6,280 nt of DNA from Deltaproteobacteria bacterium (GTDB taxonomy: Bacteria; Myxococcota; XYA12-FULL-58-9; JAUUZB01). The stretch covers positions 1 through 6,280 of the forward strand of contig JAUUZB010000272.1 of NCBI GenBank assembly GCA_030590185.1, written 5' to 3'. The notes under the pieces were generated by a model. It was not told the DNA's origin. It searched no databases and saw only the letters and a list, made by a program, of their open reading frames with translations. Both the position numbers and the translations under genes were made by a program. Shown piece after piece: positions 1-6,056 of the stretch (position 1 is the first letter of the stretch; every line of letters starts with the position of its first letter).

Positions 1-1565
1 AAGGCCAACACCTCTGGATCGAGGTAGTTGCGCTGGCAGAAACGCTCCCGGTTGCGGCTCTTGTCCCAGGCTCGATAGATGCCCACCTGGGTCATGGCGT
101 CGCCGAGCGGGTGACGGAATTGCCGGTGGGCTCGCCGCGCCTCATTCATCTCGCCCTCCGGCAAGCTGTAGGGCGAGGAGCCGGACAAGAAGGCGCCGAC
201 GATCAGTACGTCGTCCACAGCCCGCGGGAAGAGATCTGCGGCCTCGATCACCATGCGCGCCAGGTTGGGACTCAGGGGGAAGGGCGCCATGCGGCGGCCA
301 ATGGTGGTGAGGTTGCGCTCATTGTCGATAGCGTTGAGGGCGCTGAGCAACTCGAGGGCGGCGCGCACCTTGCCCGGTTGGGGAGCGGTCGGGAACGGGA
401 AGTCCTCGACCTCTTTGAACCCGAGGTCGAGCAGGCGCAGCACGACCTCAGCGAGGTCGAGGCGAAGGATCTCCTCCTCGGTGAGCTCCGGTCGCTCGGC
501 CAGGCTCGCCTCGTCGTAGAGCCGCCACACTGTCCCTGGTGCGGTGCGGCCGGCGCGGCCGGCGCGTTGTTCGGCCGAGGCGCGGCTGATCGGCTCCTCG
601 TGCAGGGCGGTGATGCCGAGGCGCGGAGAGAAGCGCGGCACCTTGGCGAGGCCGCAGTCGATCACGTGGCGCACGTCCGGAATGGTGATCGAGGTTTCGG
701 CGATGTTGGTGGCGAGGATCACCTTGCGCCGCCCGCCGAAATCCTCGAACACCCGCTCCTGCTCCTGCCGAGTCAGGCGGGCAAAGAGCGGCAGCACCAT
801 CAAGCCCCGGCCGGCGCGGCGCTCGAGGGCGGCAGAGCGCTCGAGGATGGCGGCGTCGATGTGCCGGATCATCGCCATGCCGGTGAGGAAGACCAGGATG
901 TGACCCTCGGCACCGCTCGTGTGGATCTCGGCGACCCGGTCGACGGTTGAGTCGATAAGCTCCCAGAAGTCGTCCGAGCGGGGTGGATAGTATTCGAAGG
1001 TGATCGGGTGGGCCCGTGCCTCCACCGAGATCAGGGGCACCTCACCAGCCACGGGGGCGAAGAAGCGTTGGAACTGTTCTGGGTTGAGGGTGGCGGAGCT
1101 GATCACCACGCGCAGGTCCGAGCGCCGCTCGAGCAACCCGTGCAGAAGGCCGAGGGTGACGTCGATGTTGAGGCTGCGCTCGTGGGCCTCGTCGACCATG
1201 ATGATGTCGTAGGCGTCGAGGTTCGGGTCGTGCCTGACCTCGGTGAGCAGCAGCCCGTCGGTCATGACCTTGATCACCGTGTTGGCGCTGGTCTGGTCGT
1301 CGAAGCGAATGGCAAAACCGACCTCGTCGCCGAGGCTGGTTTGCTCCTGCTCGGCGATGCGCCAGGCCACGCTCACCGCGGCGATGCGGCGAGGTTGGGT
1401 GACGCCGATGCGGCGTGGATCGAAAGCGCGGCGCAGGATGCGCGGGATCTGGGTCGTCTTGCCCGAGCCGGTGGGTCCCTCCACCACCACCACCCGGTGT
1501 TCGTGGAGCGCCGTGATCAGTGCCTCTTCGCTGGCGTATATGGGGAGGTCACGGGTGTCGGTCAT
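1..1565 (-). CDS. hrpA: DEAH-box ATP-dependent RNA helicase, HrpA type (3' part outside window)
   Basis: The reading frame starts at ATG 1565-1563 and runs open off the left edge, giving the first 521 residues. It shows a complete superfamily 2 DEAH helicase core in order: Walker A GPTGSGKTTQ (30-39), motif Ia TQPRR (56-60), DEAH (125-128), SAT (157-159), motif V TNIAETSIT (286-294) and motif VI QRAGRAGR (333-340). A winged-helix/HA2-like region follows at about 366-470, and FCQRNYL-type sequence near the break resembles the approach to the OB-fold region. The family couples ATP hydrolysis to RNA or RNP remodelling in the cytoplasm; E. coli HrpA acts on stalled ribosomes. TQPRR and TNIAETSIT favour HrpA over HrpB, which usually has LEPRR. 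The start overlaps the upstream carrier stop by four bases (ATGA) and has no clear Shine-Dalgarno, so coupled translation is likely. E. coli HrpA is about 1300 residues, so more than half may lie outside. The exact HrpA subgroup, and whether a DUF3418 C-terminus exists, cannot be seen. Confidence 0.93.
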   Translation of the reverse strand, partial: MTDTRDLPIYASEEALITALHEHRVVVVEGPTGSGKTTQIPRILRRAFDPRRIGVTQPRRIAAVSVAWRIAEQEQTSLGDEVGFAIRFDDQTSANTVIKVMTDGLLLTEVRHDPNLDAYDIIMVDEAHERSLNIDVTLGLLHGLLERRSDLRVVISSATLNPEQFQRFFAPVAGEVPLISVEARAHPITFEYYPPRSDDFWELIDSTVDRVAEIHTSGAEGHILVFLTGMAMIRHIDAAILERSAALERRAGRGLMVLPLFARLTRQEQERVFEDFGGRRKVILATNIAETSITIPDVRHVIDCGLAKVPRFSPRLGITALHEEPISRASAEQRAGRAGRTAPGTVWRLYDEASLAERPELTEEEILRLDLAEVVLRLLDLGFKEVEDFPFPTAPQPGKVRAALELLSALNAIDNERNLTTIGRRMAPFPLSPNLARMVIEAADLFPRAVDDVLIVGAFLSGSSPYSLPEGEMNEARRAHRQFRHPLGDAMTQVGIYRAWDKSRNRERFCQRNYLDPEVLA

Positions 1566-2890
1566 GGAGGCTCGTTTCGTGGCGTCGTCAGCGGCGCATC
1601 AGAATCAGAATCCCCCGGCGCGTCGCTCCTCTCTTCTTCTACCACCTCCCGGCCGGCCATTTCTCGTTCACGGCTCACCACGGCTCTGAAGCGCCGCACG
1701 ATCACGGTCACGTCAGCCAACCAAACCCCGATCAACAGCAGGGTGAGCGGCAGCACGAGTCCGGTTTGTTCGACGGCGATCAGGCCGAGCAGGACCAGTG
1801 AGGCGATCCCCTTGGCGACGCGGTAGGTCAGCATGTCGGCGATCGATTTGCCCGCCGTCCGCTCGGCGTAGCTCAGTGGGATGTAGAGGATCTCTTTGGC
1901 GGTTCGGTAGAGGGTGTAGTCAAAGCTCTTGGAGGCGACCTTGACACCGGCGACGACTAGCAGGCCGGGGAACAGGAACAGCCCCCCGACGCCGCTGCCG
2001 AGCAGCAACGGGATCGCCAGCAGGGTCAGCGGCACGCCAACGACACGCAGGACTGGTCCGGTCAGGGCGTTGAGGACCAAGGTGGCAGCGGAGATCACCG
2101 CGTAGACCTGCCCGACAAAGGCGGTGCGATCGTCGACGTTCGGCACCCCGGCCTCTACGAAGCGATTGAACTCGAAGTCGACCAGGGTGATCGCCACCTG
2201 GGTAATCGCCACCAGGCCGAGCACCCCCAGGAGGTAGCGGCTGCGGCGGACCACCCGCACCGCATCGGTCAGGCGGGTGCTGCTCCCCTCCTCCTCGCGA
2301 GTCGGTCCGGCACCGGCGCGGCGGGCGAGCGGCAGACAGATCAACCAGAGCCCGATCAACAGCCCGGGCACCAACCAGACAACCGACGTGGTGCCGAAGC
2401 GCTGCGCGATCTCGCCAGCGCCGAGGCCGCCGATCAGGCCGCCGACCGATCCGATCAGGCCAAACAAGCCGTAAAACCAGCGGGCCTGTCGGATGGGGAA
2501 GACGGTGTTGGTGTAGCTGTAAAAGATCTCGACCAAGAGAATGATGTAGATGTCCTTCCAGGCGTAGAGCAGGTAGAGCGCGCCCCAGACCTCGAGCTCC
2601 ACCGCCACCAACAGGCCGGTGGCGACTGCGGCGCTGAGCAGCGAGGCACCGCCGAACAGGCGCAGCAGTCCGCGCCTGGTCACGAAGCGGTTGTAGATCC
2701 CGACCACACCGATCACCGCCACCGCGGTGACCAACCAGACCACCGGCAGGCCAGCGGCGGTGTGACCCTCGATGAACAGCGACTCGGTGGCCGGTCGGGC
2801 CAGGGAGTAGGAGAGCATCAACACGAAGGCGATGACGCTCATACCGACGACCCTCAGGCGCGTGAGGGAATGCGTTGCCACCGTCGACAT
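1562..2890 (-). CDS. NTT/Tlc (ATP:ADP antiporter)-like 12-TM carrier
   Basis: A 442-residue inner-membrane protein. I chose ATG 2890-2888 because it overlaps the stop of the upstream phosphorylase gene (TAATG). Starting further upstream would add about 110 charged residues lying antisense-in-frame over that gene. About twelve hydrophobic helices can be seen, near 13-33, 47-66, 77-97, 103-124, 140-160, 168-188, 218-238, 255-275, 281-297, 298-316, 360-375 and 378-397. A charged cytoplasmic loop lies at 190-217 and an acidic, proline-rich tail at 402-442. Two stretches resemble the nucleotide transporter family (TC 2.A.12) and not ordinary MFS porters: IRQARWFYGLFG (133-144), like the EAKRFYxLFG segment, and FDYTLYRTAKEILYIPL (323-339) followed by GKSIAD (347-352), like KYSLFDxTKExAYIPL and KGKAAID. 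Family members exchange ATP/ADP or import nucleotides or NAD, but free-living bacterial homologues are largely uncharacterised, so the substrate is unknown. An automated label might be MFS transporter. Confidence 0.85.
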   Translation of the reverse strand: MSTVATHSLTRLRVVGMSVIAFVLMLSYSLARPATESLFIEGHTAAGLPVVWLVTAVAVIGVVGIYNRFVTRRGLLRLFGGASLLSAAVATGLLVAVELEVWGALYLLYAWKDIYIILLVEIFYSYTNTVFPIRQARWFYGLFGLIGSVGGLIGGLGAGEIAQRFGTTSVVWLVPGLLIGLWLICLPLARRAGAGPTREEEGSSTRLTDAVRVVRRSRYLLGVLGLVAITQVAITLVDFEFNRFVEAGVPNVDDRTAFVGQVYAVISAATLVLNALTGPVLRVVGVPLTLLAIPLLLGSGVGGLFLFPGLLVVAGVKVASKSFDYTLYRTAKEILYIPLSYAERTAGKSIADMLTYRVAKGIASLVLLGLIAVEQTGLVLPLTLLLIGVWLADVTVIVRRFRAVVSREREMAGREVVEEERSDAPGDSDSDAPLTTPRNEPP

Positions 2891-3675
2891 TAGAAGCGGT
2901 AGAGGCGATTGCCAAAGGGCACGGCGTGGCCGCGGGTCAAAAACAGCGTGATCAAACGCTCGAAGGTCTCGGCGGTGCGCTCGAGGGTAGCCTCGATGCT
3001 GTCGCGGTCGAGGGGCTGCTCGAGTCCAGGGATGGAATACTTGTGTCCCACCACCAGACCCGCGGTCGGGATCTCGAGCTCGTTGGCCAGCACCACCTCC
3101 GGAGCCAGGGTCATGGAATTGACCTGGGCGCCCGCGGCGCGCCAATAGCGATTCTCGGCCGCGGTCTTGGTGCGCGGGCCCGGCGCGTATGCGAAGACCG
3201 CACCGCTCTGGGTTGGCCACTCGAGCTCCCGCGCCAACCCTGCTACCTGATCCGCGAGCGGTTGGGAGAAGAGGCCGCCCTCCACCACCAGGTGGCCCTG
3301 GCCAGGGGTTGGCTCGGGAAACATCGTGCAGGCGCTGCCGTCCGGCAGACGGTTGTCCGGGAGGATCAGATCCCCGAGCAGCAAGGGCTCGAACAACGGC
3401 AGCTCCTCGCTGAGCACGCCGACCGAGCTGGTGACCAACAACGCCGCGCAGCCCTTGGCGTGCAGGGCGGCGGCATTGGCGCGGTAGGGGATTTGGTTTG
3501 GCAAAAAAAGGTGGGGCGCTCCATGACGGAACAACACCCAGGCATCCTCCTTGGCCGGTGGGTAACGGTGCAGAACAGCGGTACCAAACGCCGTCTCCAC
3601 CGGCTCGGCAACCAGACGCACGCCCCCGATCACCGGCTCGGTAAAGGCGCTCCCCACGATCACGGCGATGGACAC
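2890..3675 (-). CDS. Purine nucleoside / methylthioadenosine phosphorylase family protein (PNP/MTAP-like)
   Basis: A 261-residue protein, a normal length for the trimeric PNP/MTAP class. It starts at GTG 3675-3673, one base after the radical SAM stop, with Shine-Dalgarno AAGGGGAG (3688-3681) five bases upstream. Family landmarks seen: RHGAPH (50-55), matching the phosphate-binding RHG; NQIPYRANAAALHAKGC (60-76), like the SKVNYQANxxALKxxGC of MTAP; SVG (84-86); GPRTKTAAE (166-174), like GPRFSTxAE; and NSMTLAPEVVLANE (186-199), like NMTxxPEVVLAxE with the nucleoside-site Met188. The family cleaves purine nucleosides with phosphate to base plus ribose-1-phosphate in the cytoplasm. By eye alignment, the usual DYD/N base-recognition segment after Met188 is replaced by HKYS (211-214), and the Glu before GPR is missing, so base preference or even activity may differ. 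Its place behind a radical SAM gene suggests, as inference, a 5'-deoxyadenosine or modified-nucleoside substrate. The stop overlaps the next start. Confidence 0.88.
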   Translation of the reverse strand: MSIAVIVGSAFTEPVIGGVRLVAEPVETAFGTAVLHRYPPAKEDAWVLFRHGAPHLFLPNQIPYRANAAALHAKGCAALLVTSSVGVLSEELPLFEPLLLGDLILPDNRLPDGSACTMFPEPTPGQGHLVVEGGLFSQPLADQVAGLARELEWPTQSGAVFAYAPGPRTKTAAENRYWRAAGAQVNSMTLAPEVVLANELEIPTAGLVVGHKYSIPGLEQPLDRDSIEATLERTAETFERLITLFLTRGHAVPFGNRLYRF

Positions 3676-3676
3676 G

Positions 3677-4858
3677 TCAGCTCCCCTTGCTACCCGGGGG
3701 GGGCGGCACCACCGGAACGAACGCTTCTTCGATCATGGTCGCGCAGGTACCCCGTTGCGCGGCCCACTCCTGGTCGAGGCCGAGGGCGGTAGCGATCCGC
3801 TGGTAGGTCTCGACGAGGCGTGCCGGCGAGGTAGGTTCTGCCCGCCTCAGCCCATCGCGCCACGCCTGCTTGCAGGTGCAGTCCATCCCCTCGAGCTCGC
3901 GCACTACCGCGAAGGATTGGCTGGCGTGATAGTCGTCGAGCCGATCGAGCACTCGGTCGTGGCAGGCCGGGCAGCTGGTGACGGTCTCGATGAACGGCTG
4001 GTCGTAGTAGTTCTTGTACCAAGCCATGGTGGTGCGCTCGGCGAAGTCGGGGCCGAGGCGGTGCAGGGCTTCGACCAGCGACCAGAAAGAGGGGGAGTGG
4101 TAGGCATCGAGTCGGTGGAGCTCGGCCAGCAGGGTGTATGGCTTGACCTGCAGCGGATAGAGCACCGCCCAATCGGCGCCGTGGTCGAGGGACCAACGCA
4201 CGGTCGCCACCGCGTCGGTGATCGCCTCCTCGGGGGACAAGAAGGCGGTCCCCAGGGAGACGTTGGCGATCACCTCGATCCCCTGGGCGTGGAAGCGCTC
4301 GGCGGCGCGCTCGAACCATTCCGGCCGGCTGCCCTTGTTGACGCAAAACCGCTGCACCCAAGGGTTGGCCGACTCGAGGCCGATCATCACGCCGACGGCC
4401 TGCTCGGGAAAAGCGTCACGGACCTCGGCGACGAGTGGCTCTTTGACCGTCTCTGCCCGCGTCTCAAACAGGACGTGATCAACCGGGAAGTCGCGCATCA
4501 ACGCGAAGATCCGCTGGCGGGCGGCGGTTGGGACCTCGTTGGGATCGAGCATGCTCCCGGCTGGGGAGACCTCCAGGTAGGTGAGCTCCAAGCCGCGCAG
4601 CTCGTCGAGTCCCTGCGCCACGGCGCCGGCCATCTCGGAGACGCCGATGGCCGGACCATGGCCGTAATCGCACATCGTGCAGGCGTCCCATTGGCACCCG
4701 CCGGTCAGGAACCAGAGCTGACCCATGCGCCCACCCGGGAACATCTCGCTGCGGAATTGGTACGGCACCCAACGCGACAGGCGCGGCCGAAGACGGCGCA
4801 GGGCCGCGGTCACCTCGGAGAGGAACGGGTTGTCGGTTTCACCGGTGAAGCAGGACAT
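3677..4858 (-). CDS. Radical SAM protein, Elp3/RaSEA-like (C-x4-C-x2-C cluster motif)
   Basis: A 393-residue protein starting at ATG 4858-4856; the Shine-Dalgarno is weak. The [4Fe-4S]-binding loop is TGGCQWDACTMCDYG (52-66), with Cys55, Cys60 and Cys63. The spacing C-x4-C-x2-C departs from the common C-x3-C-x2-C, as in Elp3, YhcC and archaeosine radical SAM (RaSEA) relatives that carry longer first gaps. VSPAGSMLDPNEVP (97-110) and VMIGLESANPWVQRFCVNKG (157-176) match the Elp3/MiaB/NifB fold, with the GLE(S/T)AN...NKG signature of the RaSEA/YhcC group. Near the C-terminus CPACH (296-300) and CTC (327-329) could bind zinc or a second metal. The family cleaves SAM to Met and a 5'-deoxyadenosyl radical. 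The substrate is unknown: a tRNA base or a small molecule are both possible. It is the first gene of the four-gene operon and ends one base before the phosphorylase start. The final PPPPGSKGS tail looks disordered. Confidence 0.88.
   Translation of the reverse strand: MSCFTGETDNPFLSEVTAALRRLRPRLSRWVPYQFRSEMFPGGRMGQLWFLTGGCQWDACTMCDYGHGPAIGVSEMAGAVAQGLDELRGLELTYLEVSPAGSMLDPNEVPTAARQRIFALMRDFPVDHVLFETRAETVKEPLVAEVRDAFPEQAVGVMIGLESANPWVQRFCVNKGSRPEWFERAAERFHAQGIEVIANVSLGTAFLSPEEAITDAVATVRWSLDHGADWAVLYPLQVKPYTLLAELHRLDAYHSPSFWSLVEALHRLGPDFAERTTMAWYKNYYDQPFIETVTSCPACHDRVLDRLDDYHASQSFAVVRELEGMDCTCKQAWRDGLRRAEPTSPARLVETYQRIATALGLDQEWAAQRGTCATMIEEAFVPVVPPPPGSKGS
3681..3688 (-). promoter_or_regulatory. 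Shine-Dalgarno deciding the GTG start of the phosphorylase gene
   Basis: On the minus strand AAGGGGAG lies five bases before GTG 3675-3673, inside the last codons of the radical SAM gene. It is the clearest ribosome binding site in the minus-strand operon and supports the non-ATG start. Confidence 0.65.
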
Positions 4859-4862
4859 GGGT

Positions 4863-4885
4863 TCTACAGCTCTGCGGCTCTACAG
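4863..4885. repeat. Short direct repeat upstream of the radical SAM start
   Basis: TCTACAG occurs at 4863-4869 and again at 4879-4885, sixteen bases apart. The block starts five bases upstream of the radical SAM start codon, so in the mRNA it occupies the ribosome-binding region. It could be an operator, a leader-RNA element or chance; the sequence cannot decide. Confidence 0.3.
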
Positions 4886-4941
4886 GTCGAAGATAAACAT
4901 CCGGGGCTTCCTCGGTCGTGGTCGCGGGCTCCCCTCGGGGC

Positions 4942-4969
4942 AGCATACACCGCTGCCGCCGTGACCCAA
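4942..4969 (-). promoter_or_regulatory. Possible sigma70-like promoter of the four-gene minus operon
   Basis: On the minus strand TTGGGT (4969-4964) is followed after 16 bases by TATGCT (4947-4942). Matches to the consensus boxes are 3 of 6 and 4 of 6. Transcription would begin near 4935, leaving a leader of about 75 bases that contains a small CCC/GGG hairpin around 4931-4940 and the TCTACAG repeat. It is the best candidate I found in the divergent intergenic region; GC-rich organisms often deviate from this consensus. Confidence 0.3.
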
Positions 4970-5114
4970 GCCCTGGCGGTTTCATCCATCACGTCGGTAT
5001 TGGCAAGCGGGTTCGCCGAGCCGGTCACCGTCTTCCTTCACCGGTCGCAGGTGGTGTTGAATTCCTGGCGGAGGTATGTCGCTTGATGCGTAGCAGCGTG
5101 CCACTCACGATCCA

Positions 5115-5120
5115 GAGGAG
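5115..5120 (+). promoter_or_regulatory. Shine-Dalgarno deciding the GTG start of the lipoprotein gene
   Basis: GAGGAG (5115-5120) stands seven bases before GTG 5128-5130. The alternative in-frame ATG 5086-5088 has a GGAGG (5069-5073) but twelve bases away, which is too far to be efficient. Confidence 0.65.
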
Positions 5121-5127
5121 CTCTCCC

Positions 5128-5703
5128 GTGCTCAAAGCGTTATCCCTGACCGGCGTCACGATGTTGTGCGGGTGTGGGCTGATCTCCTTCCCCGTGACCA
5201 CGGATCCAGAGACGAGCACCGTGGACGGCCAGGCGCTGTGCCCCGACGTTGATATCGTCTCGGTCCTCCCCGATGCCCTGGCGCAACCGGTCAAAGACCT
5301 GGTCGCCCTGCTCGTCCAGGGGGCCTTCGACAGCCTAGGCTCTGAGATCACCTCGGAGATCGAAGCCCGGGACACCGGCCCCGTCTCAAAGATCACCATG
5401 AAGTCGGTGACCCTCGAGCAGGATCCCACCCCGGCCGGTGCCACGGTAACCAACAGCATGGGCTTCATGAGCGCCCTCACCGTGCACCTCGAGGCGGTCG
5501 GTGAGTTCCCGGCCATTGAGGTGGCGTGGGCGGACGACATCCCCGAAGACGCGACCATCATCGAGATGACGGTGGATGACAGCATCGACATCAACCCTTA
5601 CATCGAACAGGGCGCGGAGGTGCGCGTCACCCCTTCCCTGCGGACCTGCCCCAGGGAGGACGTGCGTATCACCACCACCATGCGGGTGTTGGTGTTCATC
5701 TAG
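5128..5703 (+). CDS. Small lipoprotein of unknown function
   Basis: From GTG 5128 the protein has 191 residues. It begins with a compact lipoprotein signal peptide: Lys3, a hydrophobic stretch to residue 13, and lipobox L-C-G-C with the lipidated Cys16. The +2 residue is Gly, with no Asp that would hint at inner-membrane retention, so an outer-membrane or periplasm-facing location is likely if the organism is Gram-negative. The mature part is acidic and rich in alternating hydrophobic/Thr/Ser strands, suggesting a beta-sandwich. Cys38 and Cys174 could form a disulfide. The C-terminal part (about 150-191: IDINPYIEQGAEVRVTP, then Arg/Thr-rich strands) looks like the most conserved-type segment, but I do not recognise the family. 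In-frame ATG 5086 would give a 205-residue form with the lipobox at residue 30; the better-spaced Shine-Dalgarno favours GTG. It is divergent from the radical SAM operon and followed by the hairpin array. Confidence 0.8.
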   Translation: MLKALSLTGVTMLCGCGLISFPVTTDPETSTVDGQALCPDVDIVSVLPDALAQPVKDLVALLVQGAFDSLGSEITSEIEARDTGPVSKITMKSVTLEQDPTPAGATVTNSMGFMSALTVHLEAVGEFPAIEVAWADDIPEDATIIEMTVDDSIDINPYIEQGAEVRVTPSLRTCPREDVRITTTMRVLVFI

Positions 5704-5712
5704 GGTTGGGTT

Positions 5713-5738
5713 CGGAGACTCTGCCGTTTCTTTTTTTT
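5713..5738 (+). terminator. Weak possible terminator: T-tract after the lipoprotein gene
   Basis: An uninterrupted run of eight T (5731-5738), preceded by TTTC, begins 28 bases after the lipoprotein stop. The sequence just before it (5713-5726, CGG...CCG) pairs for only about three bases, so the hairpin is poor. Termination may instead depend on the array downstream or on Rho. Confidence 0.3.
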
Positions 5739-5745
5739 GGGCCTC

Positions 5746-5999
5746 CGGAGCCGCCCTGTGCGGGCGTCTCCTCCGGGCTGCGCGAGCCCTGCGGTCTCGC
5801 TCCGCTGCTGCGCAAGCCCCCTGCGGGGTCTTGCTCCGCGCTGCACGAGCCCCCTGCGGGGTCTCGTTCCGCTGCTGCACGAGCCCCCTGCGGGGTCTCG
5901 TTCCGCTGCTGCACGAGCCCCCTGCGGGGTCTCGTTCCGCTGCTCCGGGAGCCCGCTGCGCGGTCTCCCTCCGGTCCGGGAGCCCCTTCGGGTCTCCCC
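5746..5999. repeat. Tandem array of eight GC-rich hairpins, about 34-base period
   Basis: Eight inverted-repeat units can be read at about 5747-5771, 5782-5800, 5812-5834, 5845-5867, 5879-5901, 5913-5935, 5947-5969 and 5978-5998. Units four to six (5845-5935) are identical and spaced exactly 34 bases. Each unit has an outer arm ending in AG, an inner C-rich arm, a loop usually CTGC, the complementary G-rich arm, an unpaired T, and the closing arm starting with CT. Spacers are mostly TCCGCTGCTGC. Outer arms vary together: GGAG/CTCC, GCGAG/CTCGC, GCAAG/CTTGC, ACGAG/CTCGT (three copies) and GGGAG/CTCCC (two copies). Inner arms also stay paired (CGCCC/GGGCG, CC/GG, CCCC/GGGG, CCGC/GCGG, CCC/GGG). 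This fills most of the gene-free stretch 5704-6056. It could be RNA structure, a nucleoid or protein-binding repeat, or slippage-expanded palindromes. Confidence 0.9.
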
Positions 6000-6019
6000 G
6001 ATCCCGCCCGCCACGCCGG

Positions 6020-6048
6020 TTGTCCCCCCGCCCTGCCCCGGCTACAAC
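6020..6048 (+). promoter_or_regulatory. Possible promoter of the TatT-like gene
   Basis: TTGTCC (6020-6025) and TACAAC (6043-6048) are separated by exactly 17 bases, each matching four of six consensus bases. Transcription would start around 6055, at or next to ATG 6057, and no Shine-Dalgarno precedes that ATG, so the transcript would be nearly leaderless. Confidence 0.35.
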
Positions 6049-6056
6049 CGACCCCC

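Noticed and set aside
111..950. Long plus-strand open frame antisense to the helicase.
   Set aside because: The minus strand carries every DEAH helicase motif in one frame; the plus frame is a high-GC shadow with no recognisable domain.
2891..3220. N-terminal 110-residue extension of the carrier frame upstream of ATG 2890.
   Set aside because: It overlaps the phosphorylase gene in another frame, is Arg/Gly/Pro-rich without membrane helices, and ATG 2890 gives a normal carrier start with TAATG coupling.
2875..5086. Long plus-strand open frames (2875-3792 and 3668-5086) antisense to the phosphorylase and radical SAM genes.
   Set aside because: They oppose genes with clear family motifs and coupled starts; their composition (His/Gly/Arg/Ala-rich) is typical of antisense shadows.
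4918..5127. Extended start at 4918 for the lipoprotein.
   Set aside because: It would bury the signal peptide about 85 residues inside the protein; the lipobox requires a start close to 5086 or 5128.
5746..5999. CRISPR array.
   Set aside because: Spacers are short (8-11 bases) and almost identical, the repeats are the variable palindromes, and no cas genes are near.
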